The notes under the pieces: generated by a model
Told to the model about the DNA's origin: nothing
The model's database searches: none
The model's input: the letters and a program-made list of their open reading frames with translations, nothing else
Part shown: piece by piece, positions 63,015 to 64,000 of the stretch
How the letters are laid out: each line of letters opens with the position of its first letter
Numbering within the stretch: position 1 is the first letter of the stretch
Assembly: GCF_035555955.1 (NCBI RefSeq)
Contig: NZ_DATMGA010000070.1
Span: 1 to 64,000, forward strand
Length of the DNA stretch: 64,000 nt
Direction of reading: 5' to 3'
DNA from: Eoetvoesia sp035555955
GTDB lineage: Bacteria > Pseudomonadota > Gammaproteobacteria > Burkholderiales > Burkholderiaceae_B
Program-made: the position numbers and the translations under genes

Positions 63015-63812
63015 TCACTCAGCCATACGCTGCAGCGCTTCCAGTTCCAATTCATCGAAACCCGCCGCACGCCGGGCATCGAGGTTGAATGGCCCGCGCA
63101 GGCGCGGCGCTCGATACTGCCTGGCCATTGCTTCGTATGTGTCCAGGGCGTCACGCCGCTGTTGCAGGCAAAGCCATTTGTACCAACGATTACCAATGGC
63201 CACATGGCCGACCTCATCGCGCAGAATAATGTCCAGTATGGCCGCGCTTTCGTTATCGCCCGCCTGAGCAAGACGATGCCGTATCTGCGGCGAGACATCC
63301 AGGCCGCGCGCCTCCAGCGTACGCGGCACCAGGGCCAGCCGCGCCAACAAATCACTCTGCGTCTTTTCAGACATTTCCCACAAGCCATTGTGAGCGGGAA
63401 AATCCCCATAAACATGGCCCAATGCCTGTAAACGGCGTGAAAGCAGATCAAAATGCGTCGCTTCTTCGAACGCCACCACGCACCAGTCCTGGTAGAACGC
63501 CTCCGGCATGCCAGGGAAACGCCACATGATGTCCAGCGCCAGGTTAATGGCGTTGAATTCAATGTGCGCCAACGCATGCAACAGCACGACCCGGCCTTCT
63601 ATCGTCGACATGGTGCGGCGCGGCACACTTGCGGGCGCAATGAGTTCAGGGCGCGCAGGCCTGCCCGGAATGCCGGGCGGAACATCCAGGCGCACATCGA
63701 CATCTATGTTCACCAAAGCGCGCAACGACCAAACCGCCGCGCATTTTGCCTCGGCATCTTGCAATGCCAAGGCATCGAGCGCCCGTCGGCGCAGTTCCCC
63801 TTTGTTTTCCAT
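63015..63812 (-). CDS. DUF455 ferritin-like protein
   Basis: 265 residues from MENKGELRRRALDALALQD (GGAAAGA upstream; an ATG at 63830 is possible). Ferritin-like helical bundle with metal-ligand candidates LLHALAHIEFNAINLALDIMWRF, CVVAFEEATHFDLLSRRLQALGHVYGDFPAH and ILRDEVGHVAIGNRWYKWL, each with E or ExxH. PRRTMSTIEGRVVLLHALAHIE is the family hallmark. The biochemical role of the family is not established. Confidence 0.87.
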   Translation of the reverse strand: MENKGELRRRALDALALQDAEAKCAAVWSLRALVNIDVDVRLDVPPGIPGRPARPELIAPASVPRRTMSTIEGRVVLLHALAHIEFNAINLALDIMWRFPGMPEAFYQDWCVVAFEEATHFDLLSRRLQALGHVYGDFPAHNGLWEMSEKTQSDLLARLALVPRTLEARGLDVSPQIRHRLAQAGDNESAAILDIILRDEVGHVAIGNRWYKWLCLQQRRDALDTYEAMARQYRAPRLRGPFNLDARRAAGFDELELEALQRMAE

Positions 63813-63874
63813 CGTGCAAGATCTTTCCATTTTTCGGCACGCGGCATCCGCTTCTTTTTCGCTAAGTTAGCATA

Positions 63875-64000
63875 CTAAGAACCCGAACCCTCCGCATCCA
63901 GCATCGCCCCTATCTTTCGGCGTACCCATGTGGCGCCCACATCGCACACCCCCGAGAGCTCGGTCTTGACGTTCGCATATTGCTCCAGCAGCGGCTCGAT
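63875..64000 (-). CDS. C-terminal tail of an unidentified protein (partial)
   Basis: An open frame enters from the right edge and ends at 63875 with TAG, giving 41 residues: IEPLLEQYANVKTELSGVCDVGATWVRRKIGAML followed by DAEGSGS. Composition is normal for a helical cytoplasmic protein end. I do not recognise the family. Confidence 0.6.
   Translation of the reverse strand: MEPLLEQYANVKTELSGVCDVGATWVRRKIGAMLDAEGSGS

Overview
The window is high-GC chromosomal DNA of a betaproteobacterium, most likely order Burkholderiales, family Alcaligenaceae (Bordetella/Achromobacter/Pusillimonas-like). This is inferred from codon bias, the many branched-chain-amino-acid-type (Liv) ABC systems with orphan binding proteins, and the aromatic-acid gene content. 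No phage, IS element, rRNA or CRISPR array was seen.

Region 1 (1-5.2 kb, minus strand): a Liv-type ABC uptake system (livM partial at the edge, livH, two tandem paralogous periplasmic binding proteins), preceded by an unusual LysR-family regulator with two complete HTH domains in tandem. Region 2 (5.5-14.2 kb, plus): a nitrate assimilation operon nrtA-nrtB-nrtC-nirB-nirD-nasA behind a canonical sigma-54 promoter. Region 3 (14.2-28.1 kb, minus): a metal/selenium supercluster reading fdoG-fdoH-fdoI-fdhE-selA-selB-tRNA-Sec-selD-modE-modA-modB-modC. fdoG carries an in-frame UGA (selenocysteine) with a SECIS hairpin directly 3' of it, and the same strand supplies the whole Sec machinery plus the molybdate importer with a ModE operator. 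Molybdate also serves the adjacent, convergent nitrate reductase.

Region 4 (28.2-33.7 kb): a glutathione-S-transferase-like gene, a 1105-residue autotransporter with an HExxH metalloprotease-like motif, and a TehA/SLAC1-type transporter with a LysR regulator. Region 5 (34.7-40.6 kb): benzoylformate decarboxylase, an aldehyde dehydrogenase and an MHS-type transporter, followed by a mosaic of three broken genes (MFS, FAD monooxygenase, LysR). Region 6 (40.7-54.7 kb): aromatic acid genes: FUSC-type exporter, gentisate dioxygenase, gamma-resorcylate-type decarboxylase, a two-component flavin monooxygenase (oxygenase and reductase divergently placed), a complete Liv-type ABC importer, MarR regulator, alpha/beta hydrolase, VOC protein and 4-hydroxyphenylpyruvate dioxygenase. 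A near-identical palindrome occurs on both sides of the flavin reductase gene and is a candidate operator for the cluster.

Region 7 (54.7-58.1 kb): an ABM-fold protein, a GH88-like glycoside hydrolase, an orphan Liv-type binding protein and a divergent MarR regulator; base composition looks less GC-rich than its surroundings. Region 8 (58.2-64 kb): iron uptake (small membrane protein, PepSY protein, TonB-dependent siderophore receptor), an Ada DNA-repair protein that has lost three of its four N-terminal zinc cysteines, a DUF455 ferritin-like protein and the tail of an unidentified gene.
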